Source: Marinobacter segnicrescens (GTDB lineage Bacteria > Pseudomonadota > Gammaproteobacteria > Pseudomonadales > Oleiphilaceae). From it: a stretch of DNA of 64,000 nucleotides. The stretch spans positions 124,001-188,000 of the forward strand of contig NZ_FOHZ01000001.1 in assembly GCF_900111555.1 (NCBI RefSeq). The letters are read 5' to 3'. The notes below the pieces were generated by a model, which searched no databases, was not told where the DNA came from, and saw only the letters and a list, made by a program, of their open reading frames with translations. Shown piece by piece: positions 63,892-64,000 of this stretch (the first letter of the stretch is position 1; the number at the start of each line of letters is the position of its first letter). The translations under genes were made by a program, and so were the position numbers.

Positions 63892-64000
63892 TGTGACACT
63901 GGCAGCATCAACAGACTTCCATTTCACACAAATCCTTTGCAAACTACTCTCTTTACCGGTGCCGATAACTTCCGTACCTGACCACAATAACAATACCCCC

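Overview
The window looks like a chromosomal segment of a marine gammaproteobacterium. The gene content and protein styles fit Marinobacter or a close relative, although no 16S or other decisive marker is present. The features pointing this way are a Pseudomonas-type split B12-dependent ribonucleotide reductase, sigma-54-driven flagellar rod/hook genes, an OsmC-YcaO fusion protein, two BCCT osmolyte carriers, several c-di-GMP proteins, long-type QueF and YbiT. GC-rich core genes alternate with a few visibly AT-richer patches of accessory DNA. I saw no rRNA, tRNA or CRISPR.

Layout. 0-4.8 kb (minus strand): flgB-flgC-flgD-flgE and the start of flgF, with a sigma-54 promoter before flgB and a second one before flgF. 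The unusually long flgE-flgF gap carries two inverted copies of a structured element. 4.9-11.7 kb: nitroreductase, membrane nucleotide cyclase, queF, a YadGH-like ABC exporter, a degenerate HD-GYP protein and a PilZ protein. 11.7-14.6 kb: an iron(III) ABC uptake system with a probable Fur-controlled promoter. 14.6-20 kb: a thioesterase, a long-chain acyl-CoA ligase, and a three-gene ABC importer of the PF04392 type. 20-23.2 kb: nrdJa-nrdJb behind two NrdR boxes.

23.2-31.4 kb is a mobile or decayed zone. It holds two unrecognised membrane proteins, an IS256-type transposase tail, a complete IS1182-family element flanked by CTAG, a REP-associated tyrosine transposase (RAYT) with scattered copies of a short motif and an 87-bp tandem duplication, a nitroreductase, a headless LysR gene, and a MipA/OmpV porin-like gene.

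31.4-43.4 kb: a PAS-GGDEF-EAL protein, a two-domain rhodanese, a thioredoxin-like protein, an AT-richer overlapping pair (GNAT plus a 453-aa membrane protein of unknown function), a BCCT carrier, a 54-aa conserved-looking protein, a GST, an MFS carrier, an NTF2-like protein and an HDAC-fold deacetylase. 43.4-54.9 kb: cold-shock protein, ybiT, small conserved proteins, a DUF2202 protein, an OMP, GNAT, OsmC-YcaO, hotdog thioesterase, Crp/Fnr regulator, Mut7-C, double cupin and an RhlG-like reductase.

55-63.9 kb: a stress-flavoured cluster of a Lon-like protease overlapping a tandem Usp protein, then a BCCT carrier overlapping a second Usp, then a diguanylate cyclase, a third Usp on the opposite strand, and a hotdog-like protein. 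The short overlaps suggest that protease/Usp and carrier/Usp are translationally coupled.
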